Source of the DNA: Streptomyces asiaticus
GTDB taxonomy: Bacteria > Actinomycetota > Actinomycetes > Streptomycetales > Streptomycetaceae
NCBI RefSeq assembly: GCF_018138715.1
Contig: NZ_JAGSHX010000006.1
Coordinates: 6,820,001 to 6,884,000 of the forward strand
Direction: 5' to 3'
Length of the DNA stretch: 64,000 nucleotides
Shown: piece by piece, positions 1 through 7,966 of the stretch
Numbering within the stretch: position 1 is the first letter of the stretch
Layout of the letters: each line of letters starts with the position of its first letter
Notes under the pieces: model-generated
Database searches by the model: none
Told to the model about the DNA's origin: nothing
Seen by the model: only the letters and a program-made list of their open reading frames with translations
Position numbers and translations under genes: made by a program

Positions 1-1
1 A

Positions 2-2584
2 CTGACGCGCGAGGAAGCGCAGCACCGAGCCCGCCTGATCGAGGTCCACCGCTACACCATCGACCTCGACCTCACCCGCGGGGAGGAGCTCTTCGGCTCC
101 ACCACGACCATCCGCTTCAGCGCGCGCCAGGCGGGCGCGGACACCTTCGCCGAGCTCCAGCCGGCCGCCCTGCACCGCGCCGTGCTCGACGGCCGGGAGC
201 TGGACCTCACCGGCGAGACCGCCGAGGCGCTCGCGGGCGGCCGGCTCCCGCTCACCGGGCTCGGCGAGGGCGAGCACGAGCTGCGCGTCGAGACCGACAT
301 GCGCTACTCCCACACCGGCGAGGGCATGCACCGCTTCACCGACCCGGCCGACGGTGAGACGTACCTCTACACCATGTGCTGCATGTCGGACGCGAACGAC
401 GTCTTCACCGCGTTCGACCAGCCCGACCTCAAGGCCGTCTTCGACGTCCGCGTCACCGCCCCGCCCGAGTGGACCGTCCTCGGCAACGGCATCGCCACCC
501 GCGTCGGCGCCCCCGAGGAGGGCCGCTGGCAGCTCGCGCCCACCCCGCCCATCAGCACCTATCTGATGGCCCTGGCCGCCGGCCCGTACCACTCGGTGCG
601 CACCGAGCACGCCGGACTCCCCTTCGGGCTGCATGTCCGCCGCTCCCTCGCGCCCTACCTCGAGGCCGACGCCGACGAGCTCTTCGACATCACCCGGCGC
701 TGCTTCGACCGCTACCACGAGATCTTCGAGGAGCCGTACCCCTTCGACTCCTACGACCAGGCGTTCGTGCCCGAGTTCAACTCCGGCGCCATGGAGAACC
801 CGGGCCTGGTCACCTTCCGCGACGAATTCGTCTTCCGCTCCGCCGTCACCGACGCCGAGCGCCAGACCCGCGCCATGGTCATCGCCCATGAGATGGCCCA
901 TATGTGGTTCGGCGACCTCGTCACCATGAAGTGGTGGGACGACATCTGGCTGAACGAGTCCTTCGCCGAGTACATGGGCTACCAGATCCTCACCGAGACC
1001 ACCCGCTACACCGACACCTGGGCCGACTTCGGCGTCCGCCGCAAGAACTGGGGGTACGACGCCGACCAGCGCCCCTCCACCCACCCGGTCGCGCCCGCGC
1101 CCGAGCTGGTCCCCGACACCTCCGCCGCGCGCCTCAACTTCGACGGCATCTCCTACGCCAAGGGCGCCTCCGCGCTGCGCCAGCTCGTCACCTGGCTCGG
1201 CGAGAAGACCTTCCTCGACGGCATCAACGACCACTTCACCCGGCACCGCTTCGGCAACGCCACCCTCGCCGACTTCATCGACTCCCTCGCCCGCTCCTCC
1301 GGCCGCGACGTCCACGCCTGGGCCGACCGCTGGCTGCGCACCACCGGCGTCGACACCCTCGCCCCCGTCGTCACCGCCAACGGGGACCGCTGGAGCGCCG
1401 AGATCCGCCACCAGGGCGGCGGCCCGGACGGGGACACTCCCACCCGGCGCCCGCACCGCATCGCCATCGGCCTGTACGACCACGCGCCCGCCGCCCCGCA
1501 CCAGCTGGTCCTGCGCGAGCGCGTCGAGACCGAGCTCGACGGCGCCGAGTCCGGCCTCAGCCTCTCCTTCACCGGGCCCCGCCCCGATCTGCTGCTGCTG
1601 AACGACGGCGACCTCACCTACACCAAGATCCGGCTCGACCCCGCCTCCTGGAAGGCCGTCCACCGCTCGCTGTCCGGCCTCCCCGACGCCGTCAGCCGCG
1701 CCGTGATCTGGAACGCCGCCCGCGACATGGTGCGCGACGGCGACCTCCCGGCCACCGACTACCTCGAGGCGGCCCGCGCCCATCTGCCGCACGAGACCGA
1801 CATAGCGATCGTCCAGGGCGTCCTCGCCTTCGCCCGCACCCAGATCGCCGACCACTACCTCCCCGCGGACCGGCGCGCCGCCGCGCTGGCCACCATCAGC
1901 GCCACCTGCCGCGATCTGCTCCGCCGCACCGAGGACGGCTCCGGGGACGGGCTGCGGCTCGCCGCCGTCCGTACGTTCATCGGCAGCGCCACCGCCCCCG
2001 CCGAGCTCAGCGACTGGCTCGACGGCGACACCGTCCCCGGCGGCCCCGCCCTCGACCCCGAGCTGCGCTGGCAGATCCTCGGCCGCCTCGCCGTCCTCGG
2101 CGCCGTCGGCCCCGCCGACATCGACGCCGAACGCGCCCGCGACTCCAGCGCCACCGGCCAGGAGGGCGCCGCCCGCTGCCGGGCCGCCCTGCCGGACGCC
2201 GCCGCGAAGGAGGCCGCCTGGCAGGCGATCTTCGGCGGCGGGGAGGACGGCCGGAGCGCCGACGGCCAGGGGGACGAGCTCTCCAACTACCTGGTCACCG
2301 CGACCGTCGCGGGCTTCTGGCAGCCCGAGCACCACGACGTCCTCGCCGCCTACGTGCCGCGCTACTTCCCGGCGGCCGTCGCGCTCGGCGCCCGCCGCGG
2401 CGCCGCCATCGCCGACACCGTCGCCCGCTTCGGCTTCCCGAGCACCGTGGACGCCGAAACCCTGCGCCTGGGCGAGGAGTGCCTCGCCGCCCCCGACGCC
2501 GTACCCGCCCTCCGCCGCCGCCTCGCCGACCAGATCGACGACCTGCGGCGCGCCCTGCGCGTACGGGAGAAGCAGGGCGAGTGA
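2..2584 (+). CDS. pepN: Aminopeptidase N (M1 zinc metallopeptidase), 5' end cut by window
   Basis: Cytoplasmic M1-family metallopeptidase that removes N-terminal residues from peptides. The reading frame is open from base 2 (LTREEAQHRARLIEVHRYTI...), which is almost the family's N-terminus, so only the first few codons lie outside. Visible hallmarks are the substrate-anchoring GAMEN motif near 785-799, the zinc motif HEMAH near 887-901 and the downstream NESFAEY glutamate ligand near 954-972. The C-terminal helical (ERAP1-like) half follows to the TGA at 2582-2584. Total size of about 860 residues is normal for actinobacterial PepN. An internal GTG at 182 is not the real start, because conserved sequence continues upstream of it. 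Confidence 0.95.
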   Translation: MTREEAQHRARLIEVHRYTIDLDLTRGEELFGSTTTIRFSARQAGADTFAELQPAALHRAVLDGRELDLTGETAEALAGGRLPLTGLGEGEHELRVETDMRYSHTGEGMHRFTDPADGETYLYTMCCMSDANDVFTAFDQPDLKAVFDVRVTAPPEWTVLGNGIATRVGAPEEGRWQLAPTPPISTYLMALAAGPYHSVRTEHAGLPFGLHVRRSLAPYLEADADELFDITRRCFDRYHEIFEEPYPFDSYDQAFVPEFNSGAMENPGLVTFRDEFVFRSAVTDAERQTRAMVIAHEMAHMWFGDLVTMKWWDDIWLNESFAEYMGYQILTETTRYTDTWADFGVRRKNWGYDADQRPSTHPVAPAPELVPDTSAARLNFDGISYAKGASALRQLVTWLGEKTFLDGINDHFTRHRFGNATLADFIDSLARSSGRDVHAWADRWLRTTGVDTLAPVVTANGDRWSAEIRHQGGGPDGDTPTRRPHRIAIGLYDHAPAAPHQLVLRERVETELDGAESGLSLSFTGPRPDLLLLNDGDLTYTKIRLDPASWKAVHRSLSGLPDAVSRAVIWNAARDMVRDGDLPATDYLEAARAHLPHETDIAIVQGVLAFARTQIADHYLPADRRAAALATISATCRDLLRRTEDGSGDGLRLAAVRTFIGSATAPAELSDWLDGDTVPGGPALDPELRWQILGRLAVLGAVGPADIDAERARDSSATGQEGAARCRAALPDAAAKEAAWQAIFGGGEDGRSADGQGDELSNYLVTATVAGFWQPEHHDVLAAYVPRYFPAAVALGARRGAAIADTVARFGFPSTVDAETLRLGEECLAAPDAVPALRRRLADQIDDLRRALRVREKQGE

Positions 2585-2729
2585 CTCCGCGCCGACGGGG
2601 GACGGCGGGGCGCCCGACCGCCCCGCCGCCCCTGCCGCGCGATGACCTCGGCCCGGTTCTCGTGAAACCGGCACAGCATGAGCCGATGCCGATCTCATCC
2701 CGGCCCCGGAACGGGGCAGACTGGCGGGC

Positions 2730-2963
2730 ATGGATCGAGGAACGCGCCGGTGGACACTGACGGTCGACGGGGAGGGGTTCGACGTCGCCGAGCGGCCCGG
2801 CGAGCCCGGGACGTACGACATCACCTGGCTGACCGGGCCGAACCCGGGATACGGCTTCACCACGCAGGTGCACGGAGCCGACTCGTTGAGCGAGCGGGAA
2901 CTGGAGGAATCCGCACGGGACTTCCTCGGCCAGGTGGACCCCGAGACGGGGCACATCGAGTAG
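2730..2963 (+). CDS. Small conserved hypothetical protein (77 aa)
   Basis: Short acidic protein of 77 residues (MDRGTRRWTLTVDGEGFDV...). It has no signal peptide, no membrane segment and no recognised catalytic motif. The sequence reads like a compact beta-rich domain followed by a helix (SERELEESARDFLGQVD). Composition and codon use match the neighbours. It sits alone between pepN and the decarboxylase, 145 bp after pepN. I do not recognise a function; similar short proteins are common in Streptomyces. The spacing of the start from a clear ribosome binding site is poor, so the exact start is less certain than the frame. Confidence 0.65.
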   Translation: MDRGTRRWTLTVDGEGFDVAERPGEPGTYDITWLTGPNPGYGFTTQVHGADSLSERELEESARDFLGQVDPETGHIE

Positions 2964-3093
2964 CCGACCGGGCCGGACGAGGCGGCGAGCCCGGGCGGCC
3001 CGGCTCCGCCGATCAATCCGCGGGGCCGGGCCGTACCACGTACGGGTGCACTTGAGCCCGACCCCGGATCGGACCTCTGGTGCGCGAAGTAAT

Positions 3094-3109
3094 TTAGGCA
3101 GCCCTGACC
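3094..3109 (+). promoter_or_regulatory. Degenerate iron box (DmdR/IdeR-like site)
   Basis: TTAGGCAGCCCTGACC, 31 bp before the decarboxylase start, shares the TTAGG...CT.ACC skeleton of the Streptomyces iron box (TTAGGTTAGGCTAACCTAA) but not its full symmetry. The next genes look like siderophore genes, which is why I list it. It could be chance; a DmdR1 binding test would decide. Confidence 0.4.
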
Positions 3110-3139
3110 GCCGCCCAGACACCCCCTAGGGGCACACCC

Positions 3140-4540
3140 ATGCCCGTGCCCGCATCCGGAACCGCCCGCCTCCTCGCCGGGGGCCAGAGCGGACCGGGCG
3201 TGCTCCGCCCGATGGTGGACACCGTCCTCGACGCCCTCGCCCACGGCGCCGCCGACCGCGGTGGGCCCCTCCCGGCCGGGGGACCGGCCGCGGTGGCCCG
3301 GCGGATACGTGATGCGGCCCGGCCGCTCATCCCCGACGAGGGGGAGGGGCCCCACCACGCGCTGCGTGGCCTCGTCCACGCCCTCGCCCATGGCGCCGCC
3401 GAACCCGCGGACCCCCGCTGCACCGCCCATCTGCACTGTCCGCCGCTGGCCGTCGCCACCGCCGCCGACCTCGCCGTCTCCGCGCTCAACCCCTCCCTCG
3501 ACTCCTGGGACCAGGCCCCCGCCGCCTGTGCGCTGGAGGCGCTGACCTGCCGCGCCCTGGCCGAACTCGTCCACCCCCACGGCCCCGACCCCGACGCCCT
3601 CGTCACCACCGGCGGCACCGAATCCAACCAGCTCGGCCTGCTCCTGGCCCGCGAGGCCGCCCAGGGCGCCCTGCTCCGTATCGTCCGCGGCGCCAACGGC
3701 CACCACAGCGTCCGGCGCGCCGCCTGGCTCCTCGGGCTGCCCGAGCCCCTCACCCTCCCCACCCCCGGCGGCGTCCTCGACCCGGTCGCGCTCCACACCG
3801 CCCTCGACCTGCCGTCCGCCGCCCCCACCCTCGTCGTCGCCACCGCCGGCACCACCGACACCGGGGCCATCGACCCGCTCCCCGAGATCGCCGACGTCTG
3901 CGACCACCACGCCGCCACCCTCCACATCGACGCCGCCTATGGCGCGCCCCTCCTCTTCAGCGACACCCTCCACAAGCGGCTCCACGGCCTTGACCGCGCC
4001 CGTACCGTCGCCCTCGACCTGCACAAACTCGGCTGGCAGCCGGTGGCCGCCGGCCTCCTCGCCGTGCCCGACGGCAGCGCGCTCGGCGCGCTGGCCCACC
4101 ACGCCGACTACCTCAACGCCGACGACGACACCGAGGCGGGCCTGCCCGATCTGCTCGGCCGCTCGCTCCGCACCACCCGCCGCCCCGACATCTTCAAGAT
4201 CGCCGTCACGCTGCGGGCGCTGGGCCGGCGCGGCCTCGGCGAGCTCGTGGACCACGTCTGCGCGGCCGCCCAGCACCTCGCGGACCTCATCGAGGCCCGC
4301 CCCGGGCTCGAGCTCTACGCCCGCCCCACCATCAGCACCGTCCTCTTCCGCCCCACCGGGGCACCGCCCGCCACCGTCGCCGCGCTGCGCCGCCGCCTGC
4401 TCCACCACGGGGCGGCCGTCCTCGGCCGTGCCGCCACGCCCGAGGGGCTGTGGCTCAAGGCCACCGTTCTCAACCCGCACATCCAGCCCGGCGATCTGCG
4501 CGGGCTGCTCGAACTCGTGGAAGGCAACACCACCCCATGA
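3140..4540 (+). CDS. PLP-dependent decarboxylase (group II, DesA/DDC-like)
   Basis: Fold-type I pyridoxal-phosphate decarboxylase of 466 residues, of the group that decarboxylates lysine, diaminobutyrate or aromatic amino acids. Visible motifs are HLHCPPLAVA (about 97-106), the TGGTESNQ phosphate-binding loop (157-164), HIDAAYG with Asp264 for the pyridine nitrogen, and DLHKLGW with the Schiff-base Lys296. It overlaps the downstream N-hydroxylase by ATGA, so the two are translationally coupled. That pairing matches the first two steps of hydroxamate siderophore synthesis (amino acid to diamine to N-hydroxydiamine), but the sequence is clearly not the usual desferrioxamine DesA and no acyltransferase or NIS synthetase follows. 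Substrate is unknown; lysine or a related diamino acid is an inference. Confidence 0.85.
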   Translation: MPVPASGTARLLAGGQSGPGVLRPMVDTVLDALAHGAADRGGPLPAGGPAAVARRIRDAARPLIPDEGEGPHHALRGLVHALAHGAAEPADPRCTAHLHCPPLAVATAADLAVSALNPSLDSWDQAPAACALEALTCRALAELVHPHGPDPDALVTTGGTESNQLGLLLAREAAQGALLRIVRGANGHHSVRRAAWLLGLPEPLTLPTPGGVLDPVALHTALDLPSAAPTLVVATAGTTDTGAIDPLPEIADVCDHHAATLHIDAAYGAPLLFSDTLHKRLHGLDRARTVALDLHKLGWQPVAAGLLAVPDGSALGALAHHADYLNADDDTEAGLPDLLGRSLRTTRRPDIFKIAVTLRALGRRGLGELVDHVCAAAQHLADLIEARPGLELYARPTISTVLFRPTGAPPATVAALRRRLLHHGAAVLGRAATPEGLWLKATVLNPHIQPGDLRGLLELVEGNTTP

Positions 4541-6024
4541 GCACCGCACAACCCCCCAACCCCGCCGCCGAGCCCGCTTCCGCCGCCGACCGGCCCGTGG
4601 ACCTGGCCGGTATCGGCATCGGCCCGTTCAACCTCTCCCTCGCCGCCCTCGCCCACGGCGTCCCCGCCCTGCGCACCGCCTTCTACGAGCAGCGGCCCGC
4701 CTTCCACTGGCATCCCGGCCTCCTCATCGACGGCGCGACCATCCAAGTCCCCTTCCTCGCCGACCTGGTGACCCTCGCCGACCCCGGCAGCCCCTGGACC
4801 TTCCTCCAGTACCTCAAGGCCCATGAGCGGCTGTTCCCCTTCTACGTCGCCGAGCGTTTCCACATCGAGCGCGCCGAGTACGACGCCTACTGCCGCTGGG
4901 TCAGCGAACGGCTCCCCGGACTCCACTTCGACCACCGCGTCGACGCCGTCCGCTGGGACCACGAGTACGAGCTGTTCGAAATCGACCTCACCCGGCTCGG
5001 CCCGGCCGCCGACGCCCCCGCGTCCGATGCGGCCGGAACCGATGCGGAGGGCAGGGCACTCGGCCGCGTATACGCCCGCAACCTCGTCCTCGGCGTCGGC
5101 ACCGAGCCGTACGTCCCCGAACCCCTGCGCCCGCTCGCCGACGCCCCCAACGTCCCCGTCCTCCACTCCTCGGACTACCTCGAGCACCGCGAGCGGCTCC
5201 TGGCCACCGGCCACGTCACCGTCATCGGCTCCGGTCAGTCCGGCGCCGAGGTCTTCCTCGACCTGCTGCGCAACCGCCCGCTCGGCGCCGAAGGGCTCCA
5301 CTGGATGGCCCGTACCCCCGCCTTCGCGCCCATGGAGTACGGCAAGCTCGGCCTGGAGCAGTTCAGCCCCGACTACACCCGCTACTTCCACACCCTGCCC
5401 GAGCCGGTCCGCGACCAGCTGCTGCCCCGTCAGTGGCAGCTCTACAAGGGCATCGCGCACGAGACGCTCGACGCGATCCACCGCGAGCTCTACCGCCGGG
5501 CCCTGCACGCCGACGGCTGGCCCGGCGCCGTCCTCACCCCCGGTGTCACCGTCCGCACCGCCGGCCGTATCGCCGCCGCCCAGCTCGAACTCCACCTGGA
5601 ACACACCGAGCAGGGCACCCGGGCCCGCCACACCACCGAGGCCGTCGTGCTCGCCACCGGCTACCGCGAGCGCCGCGTCGACACCCTGCTCGCCGCCCTC
5701 GACCCCTACGTCCGCCGGGACGCCTCCGAGCGCCCCCGGGTCGACGCCGACCACCGTCTGGTCCTCGACCCCATGATCAAGGGCTCGGTGTACGTCCAGA
5801 ACGCCGAGCGCCACACCCATGGCGTCGGCACCCCCGACCTCGGCCTCGCCGCCTGGCGCTCCGCCGTCATCCTCAACTCGCTGCTCGCGGAACCCGCTTA
5901 CCGGCTGCCGTCCCGCACCGCGTTCACCGCGTTCGGGCTCCAGCCGTCGGGGCGGTGCGGCGCGGTGGTCGGCAACCCGCACCTCCCCGACCAGCGCACC
6001 GCCCTCACCCCGACGCGCACCTGA
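4537..6024 (+). CDS. Lysine/ornithine N-monooxygenase family (siderophore hydroxylase)
   Basis: FAD/NADPH-dependent N-hydroxylase of the SidA/IucD/PvdA/DesB family, 495 residues from the ATG at 4537 that overlaps the decarboxylase stop. The N-terminus has the family's FAD-binding GIGIGPFNLSLAAL motif, then HPGLLIDGATIQVPFLADLV, a second nucleotide site VIGSGQSGAEVFLDLL (NADPH), and the C-terminal ATGY motif (VVLATGYRERR). It would hydroxylate the primary amine made by the upstream decarboxylase, giving a hydroxamate precursor. The operon appears to stop here; the next gene is on the other strand. A longer in-frame upstream extension exists but overlaps the decarboxylase and lacks family sequence. 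Confidence 0.88.
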   Translation: MSTAQPPNPAAEPASAADRPVDLAGIGIGPFNLSLAALAHGVPALRTAFYEQRPAFHWHPGLLIDGATIQVPFLADLVTLADPGSPWTFLQYLKAHERLFPFYVAERFHIERAEYDAYCRWVSERLPGLHFDHRVDAVRWDHEYELFEIDLTRLGPAADAPASDAAGTDAEGRALGRVYARNLVLGVGTEPYVPEPLRPLADAPNVPVLHSSDYLEHRERLLATGHVTVIGSGQSGAEVFLDLLRNRPLGAEGLHWMARTPAFAPMEYGKLGLEQFSPDYTRYFHTLPEPVRDQLLPRQWQLYKGIAHETLDAIHRELYRRALHADGWPGAVLTPGVTVRTAGRIAAAQLELHLEHTEQGTRARHTTEAVVLATGYRERRVDTLLAALDPYVRRDASERPRVDADHRLVLDPMIKGSVYVQNAERHTHGVGTPDLGLAAWRSAVILNSLLAEPAYRLPSRTAFTAFGLQPSGRCGAVVGNPHLPDQRTALTPTRT

Positions 6025-6066
6025 CCGCGCCGGGGCCGGGCGTGCCCGGACTACGGGAACCCCACC

Positions 6067-6633
6067 TCAGCCGACGGCGGTCAGCGCCCGCAGTTGGGCC
6101 AGCGTCTCGCGGATGACGTCGCGCAAGTCGCGGTCCTCGGTGGCGTTGAGCCATCGTTCATAGGCGACGCGGAACACGGCGATGCCGGTCTCGGTGGCCA
6201 GACTGGCCTCGGTGTCGCCAATACCCCGCCGTCGCAGCCTGTCGGCCAGGACGGCCGACAGGGACGCGAGCTTGATCAATTCACGTTCGCGGAGCTCGGC
6301 ATTGGCCATGATCACCGTCTGCCGCGTGCGCGCGAACTCACGGTCGCCGCCGATCACCCCGGCCACCGCGTCGAGCGCGGCCGCGACGGCATCCAGCGCC
6401 GACGCCGTGGCCGGCGCCGCCTCCAGCGCGGCAACCGACCTCTCCTCCAGTTCGGACGACCCGTCGAAGAGAACCTCGCGCTTGTCGGCGAAGTGCCGGA
6501 AGAAGGTGCGGGCGGTGACACCGGCGCGTTCGGCGATATCGGCCACCATGGTCTGCTCGAAGCCACGTTCCAGATACAGCGCCAGCGCGGCATCGCGCAG
6601 TCGGTTACTGGCTCCAGGTTCCCACCGTCCCAT
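6067..6633 (-). CDS. TetR-family transcriptional regulator
   Basis: 188-residue regulator with an N-terminal TetR helix-turn-helix (about residues 10-55: RDAALALYLERGFEQTMVADIAERAGVTARTFFRHF, seen in its characteristic order) and a variable helical ligand-binding domain. It is divergent from the oxidoreductase at 6754, and the 120-bp gap between them holds three copies of a TGTCA-N5-TGACA operator. Auto-repression and repression of the neighbour are therefore likely, with relief by an unknown small molecule. The ATG at 6631-6633 starts MGRWEPGASNRLRDAAL, which is the expected length before the HTH. Confidence 0.92.
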   Translation of the reverse strand: MGRWEPGASNRLRDAALALYLERGFEQTMVADIAERAGVTARTFFRHFADKREVLFDGSSELEERSVAALEAAPATASALDAVAAALDAVAGVIGGDREFARTRQTVIMANAELRERELIKLASLSAVLADRLRRRGIGDTEASLATETGIAVFRVAYERWLNATEDRDLRDVIRETLAQLRALTAVG

Positions 6634-6650
6634 GCGGCGAGTTTACGTGA

Positions 6651-6665
6651 TGTCACCTGATGACA
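6651..6665. promoter_or_regulatory. TetR operator copy 1 (TGTCA-N5-TGACA)
   Basis: Perfect TGTCA/TGACA half sites separated by five bases, 18 bp before the TetR start codon. First of three equally spaced copies. Confidence 0.75.
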
Positions 6666-6681
6666 CCGTGTTGCCACCGCT

Positions 6682-6700
6682 GATGTCATCAGATGACATC
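6682..6700. promoter_or_regulatory. TetR operator copy 2 (19-bp perfect palindrome)
   Basis: GATGTCATC-A-GATGACATC is a perfect palindrome around one central base. It contains the TGTCA-N5-TGACA core and is centred 33 bp from copy 1. Confidence 0.8.
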
Positions 6701-6712
6701 GACGTGCTAGGG

Positions 6713-6733
6713 TGATGTCACCTAATGACATCA
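6713..6733. promoter_or_regulatory. TetR operator copy 3 (8-bp arms)
   Basis: TGATGTCA-CCTAA-TGACATCA, centred 32 bp from copy 2 and about 30 bp before the oxidoreductase start codon, where bound protein would block transcription or initiation of that gene. Confidence 0.78.
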
Positions 6734-6753
6734 CTGGACGGTGGAGGCCCCGA

Positions 6754-7692
6754 ATGACCACGGCGAAGCGCATCCAGTACCACCAGTACGGCGGGCCCGA
6801 GGTCTTGCGGCTCGAGGACTTCGAGCCGGCACCGCCCGGCCCCGGTGAGGTTCTGGTCCGGGTGCGGGCGGCGGCGGCCAACCCGATGGACTGGAAGATC
6901 CGCAGCGGCGCCATGAAGATGCTGACCGGCCGGCGCTTCCCGCGTGGGCTGGGCCACGACTTCGCGGGCGTCGTCGAGGCGGTCGGCGACGGCGTCACCC
7001 GGCTCGGCGTCGGCGACGAAGTGCTCGGCGGGGCGCCGCTCAAGACGGCGGGAGCCTTCGCCGAGCTGGTCGTCGTCGAGGCGAAGGGGGTCGTGAAGAA
7101 GCCGGCGGATCTCTCCTTCGAGGATGCCGCCGCGATCCCGACGGTCGGGATCACCGCCTTTCAGGCCCTGGCCAACCTGGGGAAGCCGCAACCCGGACAA
7201 GCCGTCTTCGTCCACGGCTGCCTCGGCGGAGTGGGACGGGCCGCCGTCCAGATGGCCTCCACGCACGGCGCCTCGGTGGGAGGCAGCTGCCGCGCCACCG
7301 CCACGCACGACGCGCGCGACCTCGGCGTCGCCCCGATCGTCGAGTTCGACTTCGACCCGACGGCCCTCAGAGGACGATTCGACATCGTCCTCGACACGGC
7401 GGGCACGCTCCCGATCAAGGCGGCGCAGATGTTGCTGAAGTCCGGCGGCCGCATCGTCGACATCACCCCCACTCCCGCGAAGTTCGCGAGAAGCGCCCTG
7501 CCGGGGCCCTTCAAGGTGTTGATCGCCCAGGCCGTCACGGAGGACCTCGAGGAGGTCGCGCGAGCCGCCGGGCAGGGAACACTGCGGCTGCCGATCGCCC
7601 GCACGGTGCCGCTCACCCAAGCGATCGCGGCGCTCACGGAGTTCGAACGCGGCATGACCAAGGGCGGCAAGCTCGTCATCACGGCCGGGTGA
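6754..7692 (+). CDS. NADP-dependent quinone-oxidoreductase-like protein (zinc-independent MDR)
   Basis: 312-residue medium-chain dehydrogenase/reductase. The N-terminal GroES-like fold (HQYGGPEVLRLEDFE..., AAAANPMDWKIRSG, GHDFAGVVEAVG) is followed by a Rossmann domain with VFVHGCLGGVGRAAVQMA. The cysteine/histidine zinc ligands of alcohol dehydrogenases are absent, which fits the quinone oxidoreductase subgroup. I chose the ATG at 6754 because GGTGGAGG lies just before it; the longer frame from 6712 would translate the operator. Context suggests an inducible detoxification reductase under the divergent TetR regulator. Its stop codon lies in a 23-bp tandem duplication. Confidence 0.9.
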   Translation: MTTAKRIQYHQYGGPEVLRLEDFEPAPPGPGEVLVRVRAAAANPMDWKIRSGAMKMLTGRRFPRGLGHDFAGVVEAVGDGVTRLGVGDEVLGGAPLKTAGAFAELVVVEAKGVVKKPADLSFEDAAAIPTVGITAFQALANLGKPQPGQAVFVHGCLGGVGRAAVQMASTHGASVGGSCRATATHDARDLGVAPIVEFDFDPTALRGRFDIVLDTAGTLPIKAAQMLLKSGGRIVDITPTPAKFARSALPGPFKVLIAQAVTEDLEEVARAAGQGTLRLPIARTVPLTQAIAALTEFERGMTKGGKLVITAG

Positions 7693-7731
7693 CCGCCGTG
7701 TCGCCGCCCGGGTGACCGCCGTGTCGCCGCC
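7686..7731 (+). repeat. Tandem duplication, 2 x 23 bp at a stop codon
   Basis: The 23-bp unit beginning CGGGTGACCGCCGTG occurs twice head to tail (7686-7708 and 7709-7731). The first copy carries the TGA stop of the oxidoreductase gene. Confidence 0.85.
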
Positions 7732-7778
7732 GACTCACGCCGTTCCGGCGGCCCGCCGGAACGGCGTGAGTCGGCGGC
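7726..7778. terminator. Strong hairpin terminator, 25-bp stem
   Basis: Perfect 25-base arms at 7726-7750 and 7754-7778 with a 3-base loop, right after the oxidoreductase. There is no T-run, as is usual in streptomycetes. It lies between convergent genes and can act in both directions. Confidence 0.8.
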
Positions 7779-7794
7779 ACCCCCCGAACCCGCC

Positions 7795-7966
7795 CTAGGG
7801 CCTGTCTGGGGTTGTGATCTGGATCAGGGAGCGGGGCGTGGCACGCACGCTCGCCGCGTTGCCGAAACGCCCTAGTAGCTCCGCTACGAGGGCCTTCCGG
7901 CGCCTTGCGATCGCACGCACCACGCCCCGCTCCCTGATCCAGATCACAACCCCAGACAGGCCCTAG
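7795..7966. mobile_element. 172-bp MITE-like palindromic element
   Basis: The outer 47 bases (7795-7841) are an exact inverted repeat of 7920-7966. Further inward the symmetry is imperfect, and the centre is a small hairpin GTAGC-TCC-GCTAC (7875-7887). The ends start GGCCTGTCTGGGG and are flanked by CTAG on both sides, which fits the 4-bp YTAR target duplications of IS5-group transposons, although CTAG is itself palindromic and so may be part of the repeat. It contains no gene. It sits between convergent genes, and its right CTAG supplies the stop codon of the 5'-nucleotidase. A non-autonomous MITE is the best reading; an intergenic repeat family is the alternative. Confidence 0.65.

Noticed and set aside
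4315..5982. Long minus-strand frame opposite the N-hydroxylase gene
   Set aside because: GC-driven mirror frame, rich in Gly/Val/Glu without any motif; the plus-strand gene is clear.
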